A stretch of DNA of 64,000 nt from [Flexibacter] sp. ATCC 35103 (GTDB lineage: Bacteria > Bacteroidota > Bacteroidia > Flavobacteriales > Flavobacteriaceae): positions 279,838-343,837 of the forward strand of contig NZ_MTQF01000004.1 in assembly GCF_001975985.1 (NCBI RefSeq), in the 5' to 3' direction. Below the pieces are notes generated by a model that saw only the letters and a list, made by a program, of their open reading frames with translations, did no database searches and was not told where the DNA came from. Position numbers and translations under genes: made by a program. Shown here in pieces: positions 26,966 through 35,567 of this stretch (position 1 is its first letter; each line of letters opens with the position of its first letter).

Positions 26966-27001
26966 TAAAAACCGATTTGTGAGAGCAAGTCGGTTTTTTT
27001 A
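26966..27001 (+). terminator. Terminator (CCGATTTG family, copy 3)
   Basis: aaaaaccgatttgtgagagc followed by aagtcggttttttt. Confidence 0.88.
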
Positions 27002-27177
27002 TAATCCAATTATACTTTATTACAAAGTATTCTTTAAACTCATCAAAAAAACTGATTTGCAAACAAGTTTAAAAAAAAATTAACCTCGTCAACTTTTAAT
27101 ATGACAACTTTCTCAAAGAATTATATCACATTTGATTTCAATTCGAAACAAACTAAGAAGGCAATAATTAATTGACA

Positions 27178-27366
27178 ATGATAAACTCAAGAAAAATAAA
27201 AATTCACACAAAGTCCAAATCTGGAGTGCATATGCCTACAAAAATTCCGGTGATAAGACTTGAAGGCAAATGGCTTAAAAAACTAGGTTTCAACGAGGGA
27301 CAAATGATAAATGTAGCACAAGAAATAAACAGGCTCATAATTACTATTGACGATCAGGAGAAATGA
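27178..27366 (+). CDS. SymE-like toxin-fold protein
   Basis: The 62-residue protein contains the SymE core PVIRLEGKWLKKLGFNEG (residues 24-41) followed by a short strand, an AbrB-like swapped-hairpin fold. E. coli SymE is an SOS-induced toxin controlled by the antisense RNA SymR; homologues are common in Bacteroidetes with no tested role. I use the ATG at 27178; the frame also has a TTG two codons earlier. Its 218-bp upstream region is free of genes and could hold an antisense RNA, but I cannot see one directly. Confidence 0.8.
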   Translation: MINSRKIKIHTKSKSGVHMPTKIPVIRLEGKWLKKLGFNEGQMINVAQEINRLIITIDDQEK

Positions 27367-27436
27367 TCTTATTTTAATAATTCAACAAAAATTAAAGGCT
27401 ATATTTTTATAACTTTATACCTAAATAAGTAAAGTC

Positions 27437-28336
27437 ATGAAAGAAATATGCATTGTTGAATTTCCATCAAATTTGGGTCTAAAAGAACCTCAACCCGGAA
27501 AAGAACCAGGCGTAAAAAAATTGCCGGACTGGTTATGGAAACATAATTTGCATAAAGCAATTGATCCTAAAAATATTCTAAGACTTGATGCCCCAAAATA
27601 TACCACTATCAAGGATCCGGAAACTAATATTCTCAACGCAAACACATTAGTAGATTATGCCAGAGAACAAGCTTATTTAATAAACAATTTACTTTCTCAA
27701 AATAAATTTCCGTTTGTACTTGGCGGAGATTGTAGCATATTATTAGGTACTGCAATTGCTTTAAAACAAAAAGGCAATTACGGATTATTTTATCTCGACG
27801 GCCATACTGATTTTATGGATGTTTCTTTGTCTGAAACTGGCGGAGTTGGCGGAATGGCCGCTTCGATCGTAACCGGAAAAGGACCTGAAAAACTAACCAA
27901 TATTCTTAATCTGGCGCCTTATATAAAAGAAGAAAATCTTTGGTGCGCAGGAAATCGCGAATACGACGATGAATACGAAAATGAAATTCGCAATTCGGCT
28001 GCCACTTATATAAGTCTTTATGAATTACGAAAACAAGGCATTTCAAATTGCATTGAAGCTTTTCTTTCAGAAGTTAAAACTAAAAATCTTGATGGTTTCT
28101 GGCTTCATATCGATGTCGATGTTCTAAACAACTCCATAATGCCATGCGTAGACAGCCCAACTCCGGACGGACTTACTTATGAAGAATTCAATGAACTTAC
28201 CTCCTCTTTATTTGAAAGTGATAAACTATGCGGACTCGAAATAACAATTCTCGATCCTGATCTTGACCCGACAGGTCAATACACAAAAGAATTTGTAGAG
28301 AATCTTACGAAGACCTTTAATAAGTTCAAAAGTTAG
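27437..28336 (+). CDS. Arginase/ureohydrolase superfamily protein with altered metal site
   Basis: The 299-residue protein has the ureohydrolase order FVLGGDCS (95-100), YLDGHTDF (Asp121, His123, Asp125) and HIDVDVLN (Asp226, Asp228), with a late GLEITILDPDLD. In arginase and agmatinase the first motif is GGDHS, where His binds a metal; here it is Cys99. The rest of the di-metal site is intact, so it may still be an enzyme with different metal use or substrate. It could act on arginine, agmatine, formiminoglutamate or another guanidino compound. Next to a SymE-like gene and a carbonic anhydrase; no obvious operon. Confidence 0.85.
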   Translation: MKEICIVEFPSNLGLKEPQPGKEPGVKKLPDWLWKHNLHKAIDPKNILRLDAPKYTTIKDPETNILNANTLVDYAREQAYLINNLLSQNKFPFVLGGDCSILLGTAIALKQKGNYGLFYLDGHTDFMDVSLSETGGVGGMAASIVTGKGPEKLTNILNLAPYIKEENLWCAGNREYDDEYENEIRNSAATYISLYELRKQGISNCIEAFLSEVKTKNLDGFWLHIDVDVLNNSIMPCVDSPTPDGLTYEEFNELTSSLFESDKLCGLEITILDPDLDPTGQYTKEFVENLTKTFNKFKS

Positions 28337-28391
28337 ATTTTATTTAATATATAAAAAACTTTTTGTGGCAGTTTCAATTTTAAAAGGCAAG

Positions 28392-28399
28392 TAATTTTG
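28392..28399 (+). promoter_or_regulatory. Carbonic anhydrase -7 box (TAATTTTG)
   Basis: An exact TAnnTTTG match 47 bp before the ATG. Confidence 0.4.
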
Positions 28400-28446
28400 C
28401 ACGGTTCTATTAAAAATAATAGATCACAACTTTTAAAAATTGAATT

Positions 28447-29118
28447 ATGAAAACAAAAATCGCAATATTATCCCTAATATTCTTTACTGTACTTGCCTGT
28501 AAACAAGGAGAATCACAAAATAATAATCCTACTGAAAAAGAACTTACTCCTTTAGAAAAACTAACAACCGGAAACCAACGTTTTCTGGATCAAAAATCAC
28601 TACATCCGCATCAAAACAAAAAATCTGTTTTAGAAAATCAGGATTCACAAAAACCTTTTGCTGTAATTATTACCTGCTCAGACAGCAGGGTTTCTCCAGA
28701 AATTGTATTTGATCAGGGTATTGGCGATTTGTTCGTGATACGAAATGCTGGTAACTTAATTTCTGATATCGATATGGGAAGCATCGAATATGCGGCAGAA
28801 CATTTAGATACAAAACTAATTGTAGTTTTAGGACACACAGAATGCGGTGCCATAAAAGCCTATATCAATGATAAAGACGGCGCTTACAAAAAGCATTTTA
28901 ATCATATTGATAATATTGTTGAAACAATTTCTTTAGAAAATGAAGAAATCGAAGCCGATAAAATTACTCCTAAAATAAACAATTATCTGGGCACCATAAA
29001 TGCCAATATCAAACACTCGGCAAAATTAATAGAAGATAATCCGGTTTTGAAAAAACAAAAAGTAAAAATCGTTTCGATGCAATACGATGTACATACCGGA
29101 AAAATAATTCAGTTATAA
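28447..29118 (+). CDS. Beta-class carbonic anhydrase, predicted lipoprotein
   Basis: The 223-residue protein has a lipoprotein signal (TVLAC, Cys18). The beta-carbonic anhydrase zinc site is complete: Cys77 with Asp79 and Arg81 (TCSDSR), His130 and Cys133 (GHTECGA). It hydrates CO2 to bicarbonate. Most beta-class enzymes are cytoplasmic, so the lipobox placing it at the periplasmic membrane face is of note. A family terminator follows; monocistronic. Confidence 0.92.
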   Translation: MKTKIAILSLIFFTVLACKQGESQNNNPTEKELTPLEKLTTGNQRFLDQKSLHPHQNKKSVLENQDSQKPFAVIITCSDSRVSPEIVFDQGIGDLFVIRNAGNLISDIDMGSIEYAAEHLDTKLIVVLGHTECGAIKAYINDKDGAYKKHFNHIDNIVETISLENEEIEADKITPKINNYLGTINANIKHSAKLIEDNPVLKKQKVKIVSMQYDVHTGKIIQL

Positions 29119-29138
29119 TTCCAGAATAAAAAAGAATA

Positions 29139-29177
29139 AGAATCCGATTTGTGAAAAGCAAGTCGGATTTTTTTATT
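29139..29177 (+). terminator. Terminator (CCGATTTG family, copy 4)
   Basis: aatccgattt - gtgaaaagca - agtcggattt then T residues. Confidence 0.9.
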
Positions 29178-29260
29178 GTATTTTCTGAGTATTTCAATTT
29201 TTATTAGGACAATTTAAAAAAAGTTTTAAATTTATAATATCAATATTCAAAGCTCAAAAC

Positions 29261-29905
29261 ATGACATTAGACGAATACAAAAAACAATTTTCAGATGATG
29301 ATGCTGTAGGCTGGTTGTCTATAGACAAAGAGCTTGATGCGCTTTATCCGGATCAGGAACCCAAACATTATGTACCGCCAATAAGTTATATGCTGGGCGG
29401 CCCGGATCCGCTTGACGGTATAAGTGTTTACGAAAGCAGCAAACAAACAGATCATTTGCATTTTGTAACCTATGGTTTTTCGGAGTTGTATTATGACGAA
29501 GCAAAACTAGAAAGCGAATTTAGCAAATGGGGTTTCGAACTCACCTTTAGACTTAAACCTTTTGAAGCAGATAACGGAAATCCAAGCTGGGCAATTGCAC
29601 TTTTGCAAAACATTGCCAGATATGTTTTTGACAGCGGAAACTGGTTTGAGGAGTTTCATTATATGCCCGCAAACGGACCAATACGTCTTGAGACTGAAAC
29701 GGATATAACTGCGTTGATTTTTGTGACAGATCCGGAGCTGGAAAAAATACAAACGCCACATGGCGAAGTTACCTTTTTGCAAATCGTAGGAATCACATCT
29801 GCTGAATATGATCAGTTGATAGAAAACCCTGAATATGCCGAAGAATTAGTAAATAAACTCAAAGAAAATAATCCGTTGCTGATTACAGATTTGACAAGAA
29901 AATAA
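29261..29905 (+). CDS. Suppressor-of-fused (SUFU) domain protein
   Basis: The 214-residue protein is a bacterial SUFU-domain member: HYVPPISYMLGGPDPLDGIS, HFVTYGFSELY and a central WGFELTFRL, with a C-terminal FLQIVGIT. In bacteria this domain is often an immunity protein of polymorphic toxin systems; a standalone copy with no toxin gene nearby is also common. No signal peptide. Flanked by two members of the terminator family. Confidence 0.88.
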   Translation: MTLDEYKKQFSDDDAVGWLSIDKELDALYPDQEPKHYVPPISYMLGGPDPLDGISVYESSKQTDHLHFVTYGFSELYYDEAKLESEFSKWGFELTFRLKPFEADNGNPSWAIALLQNIARYVFDSGNWFEEFHYMPANGPIRLETETDITALIFVTDPELEKIQTPHGEVTFLQIVGITSAEYDQLIENPEYAEELVNKLKENNPLLITDLTRK

Positions 29906-29909
29906 CCCA

Positions 29910-29946
29910 GGAATCCGATTTATAAAATTAAGTCGGATTTTTATTT
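29910..29946 (+). terminator. Terminator (CCGATTT family, copy 5, diverged loop)
   Basis: gaatccgatt - tataaaatta - agtcggattttta. The loop differs from the other copies. Confidence 0.75.
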
Positions 29947-29949
29947 GGG

Positions 29950-30046
29950 CATTACCCGCAGAAAAAGCGGGTCGGGCTTTCGGCTTTATCTTTTGTTCCG
30001 TTCCTCTTCACAAAAGGATACCGCCTCTATCCCTAACGCAAACCGG
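29950..30046. repeat. Structured intergenic element (orientation 1)
   Basis: Contains cccgcagaaaaagcggg and tcttttgttccg...cacaaaaggat. Its reverse complement aligns with the element at 61718-61808 through ATAGA..GG..ATCCTTTTGTG and ACAAAAGAT. Confidence 0.65.
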
Positions 30047-30101
30047 TTCTTATAAGAACATTTTATTTGTAAACTAGATTATTATAATAAAAAGATTATT
30101 T

Positions 30102-30109
30102 TAGCTTTG
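30102..30109 (+). promoter_or_regulatory. -7 box (TAGCTTTG) of the DUF1801 gene
   Basis: An exact TAnnTTTG match 61 bp before the ATG; no -33 at normal spacing. Confidence 0.35.
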
Positions 30110-30170
30110 TTTAAGGTTCAGCTTCAAAGCAAATACATTCAATTAGTTACAATCTAAAAAAGGTATTATT

Positions 30171-30560
30171 ATGAATGCAGAAATACTGGAATACAACAAT
30201 TTACAAGCTCCGGCAGATCAAGAAATCTGCAATCAGTTAGCCGCTATAATCGATAAAAATTTGCCCAATGCCGAAAACAAAATCTGGCACGCGCATCCGG
30301 TTTGGTTTCTAGACGGTAATCCTGTCGCTGGTTACAGCAAACTAAAAGATAGCGTTCGTTTATTATTCTGGAGCGGACAATCCTTTGACGAAGAAAAACT
30401 AATTGACGAAGGTTCCTTCAAAGCTGCAGAATTACGCTATACAAATGCCCAACAAATCGATACTCAAGATTTAGAACGCTGGCTCAAAAAAGCACAGGAA
30501 ATACAATGGGATTATAAAAACCTAATCAAGCGAAAAGGAATTTTAATACGATTAAAATAA
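30171..30560 (+). CDS. DUF1801 family protein (1 of 3)
   Basis: The 129-residue cytosolic protein has the DUF1801 frataxin-like layout with HAHPVWFLDGNPVAGYS and LLFWSGQSF. Some relatives (YdhG) have been proposed to bind iron; function here is unknown. Two other DUF1801 genes lie at 38154 and 43289. A GNAT gene follows after 33 bp. Confidence 0.8.
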   Translation: MNAEILEYNNLQAPADQEICNQLAAIIDKNLPNAENKIWHAHPVWFLDGNPVAGYSKLKDSVRLLFWSGQSFDEEKLIDEGSFKAAELRYTNAQQIDTQDLERWLKKAQEIQWDYKNLIKRKGILIRLK

Positions 30561-30593
30561 AACAAGCATAAATAAGGCAAGAATAAAATTATT

Positions 30594-31025
30594 ATGAAAA
30601 TTGTAACGATCAAAAAAAATCATTACGACGCTTTAAGAAAACTATTTTTAAAAGAAAGAAAAAACACGTTCTCGTGGCTGGATCCTTTAAAATTTAAACT
30701 CGACGATTTTGAAAAGCATACAAAAGGAGAATTAGTTTTAGTTGCTTTAGATCAGGAAATTCCAATTGGATTTATCTCTATTTGGATGCCAAATAAGTTT
30801 ATTCATCATTTATTTCTCGATCAAAAATACCAAAATAAAGGCGTTGGAACTCAATTACTCAAAGCTGCAATTCAGGAAACAGGCCTGCCAATTACCTTAA
30901 AATGTTTAGAGAAAAATATCAAGGCAATCAATTTTTATGAAAAAAAAGGATTTATTGCCATAGAAAGAGGTCCATCTGAAAATGGAGATTATATATTATT
31001 TGAATTAGCAGAAAATTTACAATAA
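30594..31025 (+). CDS. GNAT family N-acetyltransferase
   Basis: The 143-residue protein has the acetyl-CoA-binding segment QNKGVGTQLL (80-89) after HHLFLDQKY and the C-terminal AINFYEKKGF. It should transfer an acetyl group to an amine on a small molecule or protein; substrate unknown. Confidence 0.88.
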   Translation: MKIVTIKKNHYDALRKLFLKERKNTFSWLDPLKFKLDDFEKHTKGELVLVALDQEIPIGFISIWMPNKFIHHLFLDQKYQNKGVGTQLLKAAIQETGLPITLKCLEKNIKAINFYEKKGFIAIERGPSENGDYILFELAENLQ

Positions 31026-31064
31026 CAGTACCCAAATAAACCAAACAATAACCTAAATCAAAAC

Positions 31065-31559
31065 ATGAAAACAAATACCATTATTCTACTCGCAGGTTTA
31101 ATACTTATTTTAATTTCTATTTTTACTTCTTATAGAAAAGCCCAGAAAAACGAAAGTCTCAAAGATATAGATCCAAATCAATTAATTCCCGGACCAATAG
31201 TTCATGATAAGTTAAGTGATGAACAAATCGAAAAAATCACCAAAATTCAATCTGTTTTTTCAGATGTTTATCCTATATCACTCGAAGACTCTATAAAAAA
31301 CTTTAAAAGAGACCGAAATCCGGATAACGAAATTAGAGTGTGGTATAACATGATGAACGCTTATGAAAAATTCGTTTCTAAAGACCCGCAAATTACATTA
31401 GAAAAAAAATCTGAAGCTTTTAAACTGATTTTATCCCGCTCCATGATGGACGAAAGCAAAGTAAGAAATCAAACCGAATTTAGAGTATTAAACGATAATG
31501 AAGTAAATGAGATATTTGCGAATTACACCTTACAATCAAAACCAATAATTACAGCATAA
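31065..31559 (+). CDS. Hypothetical protein with N-terminal membrane anchor
   Basis: I do not recognise this 164-residue protein. It has one hydrophobic helix at residues 5-24 and a charged, mostly helical remainder with DKLSDEQIEKITKIQ and a CK-free tail, probably facing the periplasm. It lies 39 bp after a GNAT gene and 22 bp before another unknown gene on the same strand, suggesting a shared transcript. Confidence 0.7.
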   Translation: MKTNTIILLAGLILILISIFTSYRKAQKNESLKDIDPNQLIPGPIVHDKLSDEQIEKITKIQSVFSDVYPISLEDSIKNFKRDRNPDNEIRVWYNMMNAYEKFVSKDPQITLEKKSEAFKLILSRSMMDESKVRNQTEFRVLNDNEVNEIFANYTLQSKPIITA

Positions 31560-31581
31560 CATCCCTTAAAAATAAACAATA

Positions 31582-31992
31582 ATGGCCCATACTTTCTATT
31601 CTTATTTAGCATTTATAACACCTGGTTCTGACGCAAGCCTGATTACTTTAAAAAACAATTTAGAAACTTTTTATGAAAAATCAGAAATAGAAAACAAACC
31701 CGAAATTGTACTTAACGATCAACAAATTGATATTGTTTTTGATGATGAATACCAATTTTACATCGCTTTCTCACAAGAAGAATATGTAAATGAAGAAGCA
31801 CTAGAGCTTGCACAGGAAAATGAACTTGACTGGAATGAAAATGTCATAGATAAAGCAAAATTAGAAACCTGCCATAAAAGATTTGAAATTTGGGGCGATG
31901 ACGATTTTGATATGGATTATTTTAACGATAGCTTATTTATTATAGAACAAATAGAGAAGTTTAACGACGTGATTATTTTTGCTGTTCAATAA
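31582..31992 (+). CDS. Hypothetical acidic cytosolic protein
   Basis: I do not recognise this 136-residue protein. It is strongly acidic (WGDDDFDMDYFND near residues 112-124), with no signal peptide or membrane helix. Small acidic single-domain proteins are typical of immunity genes, but no toxin partner is visible. It lies 22 bp after the previous gene. Confidence 0.7.
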   Translation: MAHTFYSYLAFITPGSDASLITLKNNLETFYEKSEIENKPEIVLNDQQIDIVFDDEYQFYIAFSQEEYVNEEALELAQENELDWNENVIDKAKLETCHKRFEIWGDDDFDMDYFNDSLFIIEQIEKFNDVIIFAVQ

Positions 31993-32128
31993 GAGACTTA
32001 ACACATATCTGCATTAAATTTTACAAAGAGAAAATAATAAACAACTCTTTTAAGATATTAAGCAACAACAACGCAACCATTTAATAAATCTTACATCTAT
32101 TAATTAAACCAACGTAAAATTTATAACT

Positions 32129-32548
32129 ATGAAAAAATTGTTCTTGTTAATCGCAGTTGTCTTATTTTGTTCTTGCAGTAATGATGATAACCATTCGTCT
32201 CAAAACGAATTAAAAGGCAAATGGAACCTGACTAATACTTCTGGAGGTATCACCGGTACAACATATCCTAACCCTGCAGATCAGCAAATGGTTTTAGAAT
32301 TTTCTGAGAATACTTTAAAAACCTATTTAAATGGTACTTTATTAAATACGCAGACCTATAGTTTTCAAACAAAAAAATCGATTTTTGGAGGCATTAGAAA
32401 AATGATCGTTACCCAAAGTAATTCAATAGCAAATGACATTAACAGAGTACAATCTTTTAAAATTGTTGGCGACAAATTATACTTAAGAGACGAATGTTTA
32501 GATTGTTACACATCAGAATATACGCGTATAAATCTTGCCGCATTTTAA
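32129..32548 (+). CDS. Lipocalin-like lipoprotein
   Basis: The 139-residue protein has a lipoprotein signal ending in LFCSC (Cys16) followed by SNDD, and the small beta-barrel pattern ELKGKWNLT...LEFSENTLKTY...KIVGDKLYL typical of Bacteroidetes lipocalin-like lipoproteins. Ligand unknown. A long hairpin terminator follows. Confidence 0.75.
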   Translation: MKKLFLLIAVVLFCSCSNDDNHSSQNELKGKWNLTNTSGGITGTTYPNPADQQMVLEFSENTLKTYLNGTLLNTQTYSFQTKKSIFGGIRKMIVTQSNSIANDINRVQSFKIVGDKLYLRDECLDCYTSEYTRINLAAF

Positions 32549-32572
32549 AAAAGTTAAATCGCAAACAGCCTT

Positions 32573-32617
32573 AAAAAGTCTGATTTTTTAACCCTAAAAA
32601 AATCAGACTTTTATTTT
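32573..32617 (+). terminator. Terminator after the lipocalin-like gene
   Basis: aaaaagtctgatttttt and aaaaaaatcagactttt form a long stem followed by a T-rich stretch. Confidence 0.85.
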
Positions 32618-32632
32618 ATACCCTTAACACTC

Positions 32633-32698
32633 CAATTCTCTATTCTCTTTTCTCTATTCTCTATTTTCTATTCTCTAATTATCTAATTATCTAATCTG
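32633..32698. repeat. Degenerate TTCTCTATTC tandem repeats
   Basis: ttctctattctcttttctct, attctctattttctattctc and three attatcta units with period 7-11 bp. No gene inside. Confidence 0.65.
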
Positions 32699-32765
32699 TT
32701 TTTAATTTGTATTTTCGTTCAGTAGAAAAGAATTGCAAAAATATAAATAAGCCAATCAGAAATTG

Positions 32766-33545
32766 ATGGAAGAAGCAGTAATCGAAAAATCAGTTTTTGA
32801 AGAAATCCCAACAGAAAAAATTTATACCGAAAAAGCCATTACTGTCGGCACATTTTTAGGAGGTCCATTAGTAGCCGGTTATTTTATGGCAGAAAATTTT
32901 AAAGTTTTTGGTGATTTCGATAAAGCACGAAAAACCTGGATTATAACGATTCTGGCAACTCTGTTTATCTTTGGCCTGATTTTTTTGATTCCGGAAAATA
33001 TAAATATTCCAAATATGGTTTTTCCAATTATTTATATGGGAATCGCAGCTTATTTTACCAAAAAATATCAGGAAAAACAAATCAATACACACATTGAGAA
33101 TGGCGGGGAACATTATAATTGGTGGCGCACCCTATTAATTTCGATAATAGGGATTTCGGTTTTGCTTGGTGCAATATTCAGCATTTCCTTTTTGACAGAA
33201 ACTGTAAACGGAGGACTTACAGAATCAACAAAAAAATATGGAACCATGAATCATGAAATTGCCTATCAAAGCAATATCAATGAAAATGAAGCAGACAAAA
33301 TTGCTGCCGCTTTTGAGAAGACAACCTTTTTTGACGATTCTATAACTAAATATGTCTATCTGGAAAAAATCGATAACAATTACGAAATTTCTATTTCATG
33401 CAATGAATCAGTTAAAGACGATGCCGCAGCCGCACAACCATTTGTACAATTAAGAAATGATATGCAGAAATATTTCCCTGATAATAAAATCATCCTGAAA
33501 CTTGTCGTTGATAACCTTGATAATGTGGTCAAGAGAATTGAATAG
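32766..33545 (+). CDS. Hypothetical multi-pass membrane protein
   Basis: This 259-residue protein is not one I can name. It has hydrophobic segments at about 25-42, 58-77, 82-98 and 120-143, then a ~110-residue soluble C-terminal part beginning near NGGLTESTKKYG with mixed alpha/beta character. I use the ATG at 32766; the preceding codon is TTG. Its -7-like sequence TATTTTCG lies about 50 bp upstream. Confidence 0.7.
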   Translation: MEEAVIEKSVFEEIPTEKIYTEKAITVGTFLGGPLVAGYFMAENFKVFGDFDKARKTWIITILATLFIFGLIFLIPENINIPNMVFPIIYMGIAAYFTKKYQEKQINTHIENGGEHYNWWRTLLISIIGISVLLGAIFSISFLTETVNGGLTESTKKYGTMNHEIAYQSNINENEADKIAAAFEKTTFFDDSITKYVYLEKIDNNYEISISCNESVKDDAAAAQPFVQLRNDMQKYFPDNKIILKLVVDNLDNVVKRIE

Positions 33546-33557
33546 ATATTCAAACTA

Positions 33558-33581
33558 AAAGGTTTTAAAAACCTGTTAGGA
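33558..33581. repeat. Short palindrome AGGTTTTAAAAACCT
   Basis: A near-perfect palindrome followed by gttagg, lying after the membrane-protein stop. Confidence 0.5.
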
Positions 33582-33701
33582 TTAGCTCAAAATTAATTTC
33601 ATCCTCTTATTGCTTCCCACTTTTAGACTACGACAAAAATAGTTTTGGCTAAATCTGCCTGATGAATGTTGCGCAACTTTGTACTATAAAAATATAGACA
33701 A

Positions 33702-34598
33702 ATGAAAATTACAATTACAGGTTCTTTAGGGAACATTAGCAAACCGCTAACACAAGAGTTAGTACAAAAAGGACATCACGTTACAGTGATTAGCAGCAGT
33801 AAAGAGAAACAAACGGAAATTGAAACTCTTGGAGCTCACGCAACAATTGGTTCTGTTGAAGATGTAGCTTTTTTAACAAAAGCTTTTACTGGTGCAGATG
33901 CCGTGTATTGCATGATTCCGCGTGCAAATTATTTTGATCCCAATCTTGATCTCGATGCTTTTACCCAAAGAATTGGAGACAATTATGCAGAAGCCATTCA
34001 GAAATCAGGTGTAAAACGTGTCGTATTTTTAAGTAGTATTGGCGCGCATTTAGAGCAAAATTCAGGAATTATCCAGCGCTATAATGAGATCGAAACTGTT
34101 TTGAAACAACTCCAGAATGTTTCGATTACGTTTATGCGTCCGGTTTCTTTCTTTTATAATTTATTGCCTTATATTCCGCAGATTAAATCGCAAGGGATAA
34201 TTTCCGCAAATTATGGCGGAGACAGCATGATTCCGTGGGTTTCACCAAACGATATTGCCGCTGCAATTGCTGAAGAAATAGTAAATTTACCTCAACAAAA
34301 TACTATTCGTTATGTAGCAAGTGAAGAACTTACAGGCGATGAAACGGCACAAATTTTAGGAGAAGCTATAGGAAAACCAGATTTAAAATGGGTTTTAATC
34401 AGCGACGAAGAAACATTAAACGGTTTGGTACATGTTGGTATGCAACCCAAAATAGCTGCAGGTTTAGTCGAAATGTATGCCGGACTTTACAATGGTTTAT
34501 TATCTGAAGATTACCTGCGCAACAAACCTGCTGTTATGGGAAAAGTAAAACTGGCAGATTATGCCAAAGAATTTGCTGCAATTTATAATCAGAAATAA
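33702..34598 (+). CDS. NmrA-like NAD(P)-binding protein
   Basis: The 298-residue Rossmann-fold protein starts MKITITGSLGNISKPL, a variant of the G-x-x-G-x-x-G nucleotide motif, with FLSSIGAH and YNEIE motifs of the NmrA/atypical SDR group. Members act as redox-sensing regulators or reductases on small quinones or isoprenoids. It shares a 12-bp gap with the AraC-type regulator downstream, so they form an operon. Confidence 0.85.
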   Translation: MKITITGSLGNISKPLTQELVQKGHHVTVISSSKEKQTEIETLGAHATIGSVEDVAFLTKAFTGADAVYCMIPRANYFDPNLDLDAFTQRIGDNYAEAIQKSGVKRVVFLSSIGAHLEQNSGIIQRYNEIETVLKQLQNVSITFMRPVSFFYNLLPYIPQIKSQGIISANYGGDSMIPWVSPNDIAAAIAEEIVNLPQQNTIRYVASEELTGDETAQILGEAIGKPDLKWVLISDEETLNGLVHVGMQPKIAAGLVEMYAGLYNGLLSEDYLRNKPAVMGKVKLADYAKEFAAIYNQK

Positions 34599-34610
34599 GT
34601 ACCTTAGACT

Positions 34611-35525
34611 ATGTCAAATCATCAACCTGTTCGAATAAAAACGATAAGCGAATTTCATAAATTTAGAGATTTGCAAAAACCGGAACATCCGTTAGTGAGC
34701 GTTTATAATTTTGAGGATCTTAAACGCCTTAACGAAGATGAACCCAAAAGTTTAATGCTGGATTTTTATTCGATTGCCCTAAAACGAAGCCCAAATGCCA
34801 AGATGCGATACGGGCAACAGGAATATGATTTTAACGAAGGTGTTTTATTGTTTATTTCGCCTGGACAGGTTTTTTCTATAGAAGGTAATGCAGAATTAGA
34901 ACATACAGGATGGGCATTAATTGTTCATCCTGATTTTTTGTGGAATACGCCACTGGCAAAAAAAATCAAACAATACGAATATTTTGGTTATTCAGTTCAT
35001 GAGGCTTTGCATTTATCAGATAAAGAAGAGAAAATGATTATAGGCATCATGAAAAATATCCAGCACGAATATCAATCCAATATTGATAAATTCAGCCAGG
35101 ATGTTATTATCGCCCAAATCGAATTGCTGCTTACTTATGCTGAACGCTTTTATAACAGACAATTTATTACCAGAAAAATAAGCAATCATCAAATTCTGGC
35201 CCGCTTAGAAACTTTACTTGAGGATTATTTCAGCACAGATTCATTGGCTAAAAGTGGCTTGCCAACCGTGCATTATATTGCAGAAACCCTAAATGTTACG
35301 CCCAATTATTTAAGCGGTTTGCTAAAATCACTTACCGGTCAAAGTACGCAACATCATATACATGATAAACTGATCGAAAAAGCCAAAGAAAAACTATCTA
35401 CAACAAACTTATCAATAAGCGAAATTGCTTTTGATCTGGGTTTTGAGCACCAGCAATCATTCAGTAAATTATTTAAGACCAAAACCAATGTTTCGCCTCT
35501 AGAATTCCGACAATCTTTTAACTAA
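34611..35525 (+). CDS. AraC family transcriptional regulator
   Basis: The 304-residue protein has an N-terminal cupin-like sensing half (about 30-150) with VLLFISPGQVFSIEG and a C-terminal pair of helix-turn-helix motifs (about 205-302) with VTPNYLSGLLK, ISEIAFDLGFEHQQSFSKLFK and SPLEFRQSF. It probably controls the NmrA-like gene it is linked to; the inducer is unknown. Confidence 0.9.
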   Translation: MSNHQPVRIKTISEFHKFRDLQKPEHPLVSVYNFEDLKRLNEDEPKSLMLDFYSIALKRSPNAKMRYGQQEYDFNEGVLLFISPGQVFSIEGNAELEHTGWALIVHPDFLWNTPLAKKIKQYEYFGYSVHEALHLSDKEEKMIIGIMKNIQHEYQSNIDKFSQDVIIAQIELLLTYAERFYNRQFITRKISNHQILARLETLLEDYFSTDSLAKSGLPTVHYIAETLNVTPNYLSGLLKSLTGQSTQHHIHDKLIEKAKEKLSTTNLSISEIAFDLGFEHQQSFSKLFKTKTNVSPLEFRQSFN

Positions 35526-35567
35526 ACAAAACTTTATTTTTAGTAAATTCGCTACAAAAAAAGTTTT

